A stretch of 6,686 nucleotides of DNA from an uncultured Alphaproteobacteria bacterium (GTDB lineage: Bacteria; Pseudomonadota; Alphaproteobacteria; UBA7985; CAJQQZ01), in the NCBI GenBank assembly GCA_905480445.1, contig CAJQQJ010000017.1:1-6686 (forward strand). The letters are read 5' to 3'. The position numbers and the translations under genes are program-made. Shown one piece after another: positions 6,318 through 6,686 of the stretch. Position 1 is the first letter of the stretch. Every line of letters starts with the position of its first letter. Under the pieces are notes generated by a model. The model had not been told where the DNA came from. It ran no database searches and saw only the letters and a list, made by a program, of their open reading frames with translations.

Positions 6318-6686
6318 ATGAACAAGATTACAAAACCGGTCGCTAAAACGCTTACTAAAACCCACGGTTCCTCAGTAAAACCAATCTATGAAGAACTCCG
6401 TCGCCAGATAATCTCGACAGAGCTGGCGCCCGGTTCTGACATTGATGAAAAATCGCTTGTCGATGCCTTCGGCGTATCACGCACGCCTGTCCGCGAAGCA
6501 CTAATCCGCCTGGCTTCTGATGGCTTGATCGATATGAAGCCCAACCGTGGTGCTTCTGTTTCGTCGTTGGATCTCAACAAACTGCGGGCTATTTTTGAGG
6601 CCAGTGATTTGATGGAGCGGGTCACGGTGCGATTAGCATGTTTGAGGCGCAGTGAAAAAGATTTGCAGGCCATGTTCGAGCACCTC
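6318..6686 (+). CDS. GntR-family transcriptional regulator, FadR/FCD type (3'-partial)
   Basis: The first 123 codons of a divergently transcribed regulator, running off the right edge. After a Lys/Thr-rich leader (1-20), an N-terminal winged helix starts at about residue 21. It shows IYEELRRQI (23-31), the LAPGSDIDEKSLVDAFGVSRTPVREAL helix-turn-helix (37-62), RLASDGLI, and the wing tip PNRGASV (75-81). The SRTPVREAL recognition helix is typical of GntR. The following FEASDLMERVTVRLA is the start of an FCD-type ligand-binding helical domain, pointing to the FadR subfamily, which usually senses small carboxylic or amino acids. ATG at 6318 has only a weak GAAAG-like site 1 base upstream; I saw no better in-frame start. 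It most likely controls the adjacent operon, as a repressor released by a pathway compound, through the repeat at 6249-6271. The ligand is not readable. Confidence 0.92.
   Translation, partial: MNKITKPVAKTLTKTHGSSVKPIYEELRRQIISTELAPGSDIDEKSLVDAFGVSRTPVREALIRLASDGLIDMKPNRGASVSSLDLNKLRAIFEASDLMERVTVRLACLRRSEKDLQAMFEHL

Noticed and set aside
6386..6673. 95-residue minus-strand open frame
   Set aside because: It is fully antisense to the clear winged-helix coding region of the GntR regulator.

Overview
The window looks like chromosomal DNA from an alphaproteobacterium, possibly a marine or rhizobium-like lineage. The reasons are a non-pyrrolysine MttB-family methyltransferase beside a PuuB/PuuC-like oxidoreductase and aldehyde dehydrogenase pair, a FadR-type GntR regulator, and a tRNA-Thr with encoded CCA. 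The genus cannot be read from this stretch alone.

Left edge (1-687, + strand): the C-terminal half of a multi-pass polysaccharide (Wzx/MOP-type) flippase. The matching upstream part lies in a different reading frame, and the join near 141-145 looks like a small deletion. The gene is therefore probably a frameshifted pseudogene cut by the window edge. Next comes a 219-base gap (688-906) holding a complete tRNA-Thr(CGT) on the minus strand (752-827) and a small hairpin just past the end of the operon (875-893).

Main body (907-6189, minus strand): four tightly packed genes read right to left. They are a DapA-family class I aldolase or lyase, a PuuC-like aldehyde dehydrogenase, a PuuB/DAO-like FAD amine or amino-acid oxidoreductase, and an MttB-family (trimethylamine methyltransferase superfamily) protein. 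Junctions are a 12-base gap, a 14-base overlap and a 1-base TAATG overlap, so they almost certainly form one co-translated operon.

Right edge (6318-6686, + strand): the N-terminal part of a divergently transcribed GntR-family regulator of the FadR type. It runs off the window. The 128-base divergent spacer holds a near-perfect 23-base inverted repeat (6249-6271), the best candidate operator.

Taken together this is a regulated catabolic cassette. A plausible reading, not proven by the sequence, is that an N-methylated amine or betaine-type amino acid is demethylated by the MttB homologue, oxidised by the flavoenzyme, opened or deaminated by the DapA-type enzyme, and its aldehyde oxidised to an acid by the dehydrogenase. 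The FAD oxidase, DapA-type, aldehyde dehydrogenase and GntR set resembles the hydroxyproline-degradation logic (HypO, HypD, HypH, HypR), with a methyltransferase added. The real substrate is unknown.
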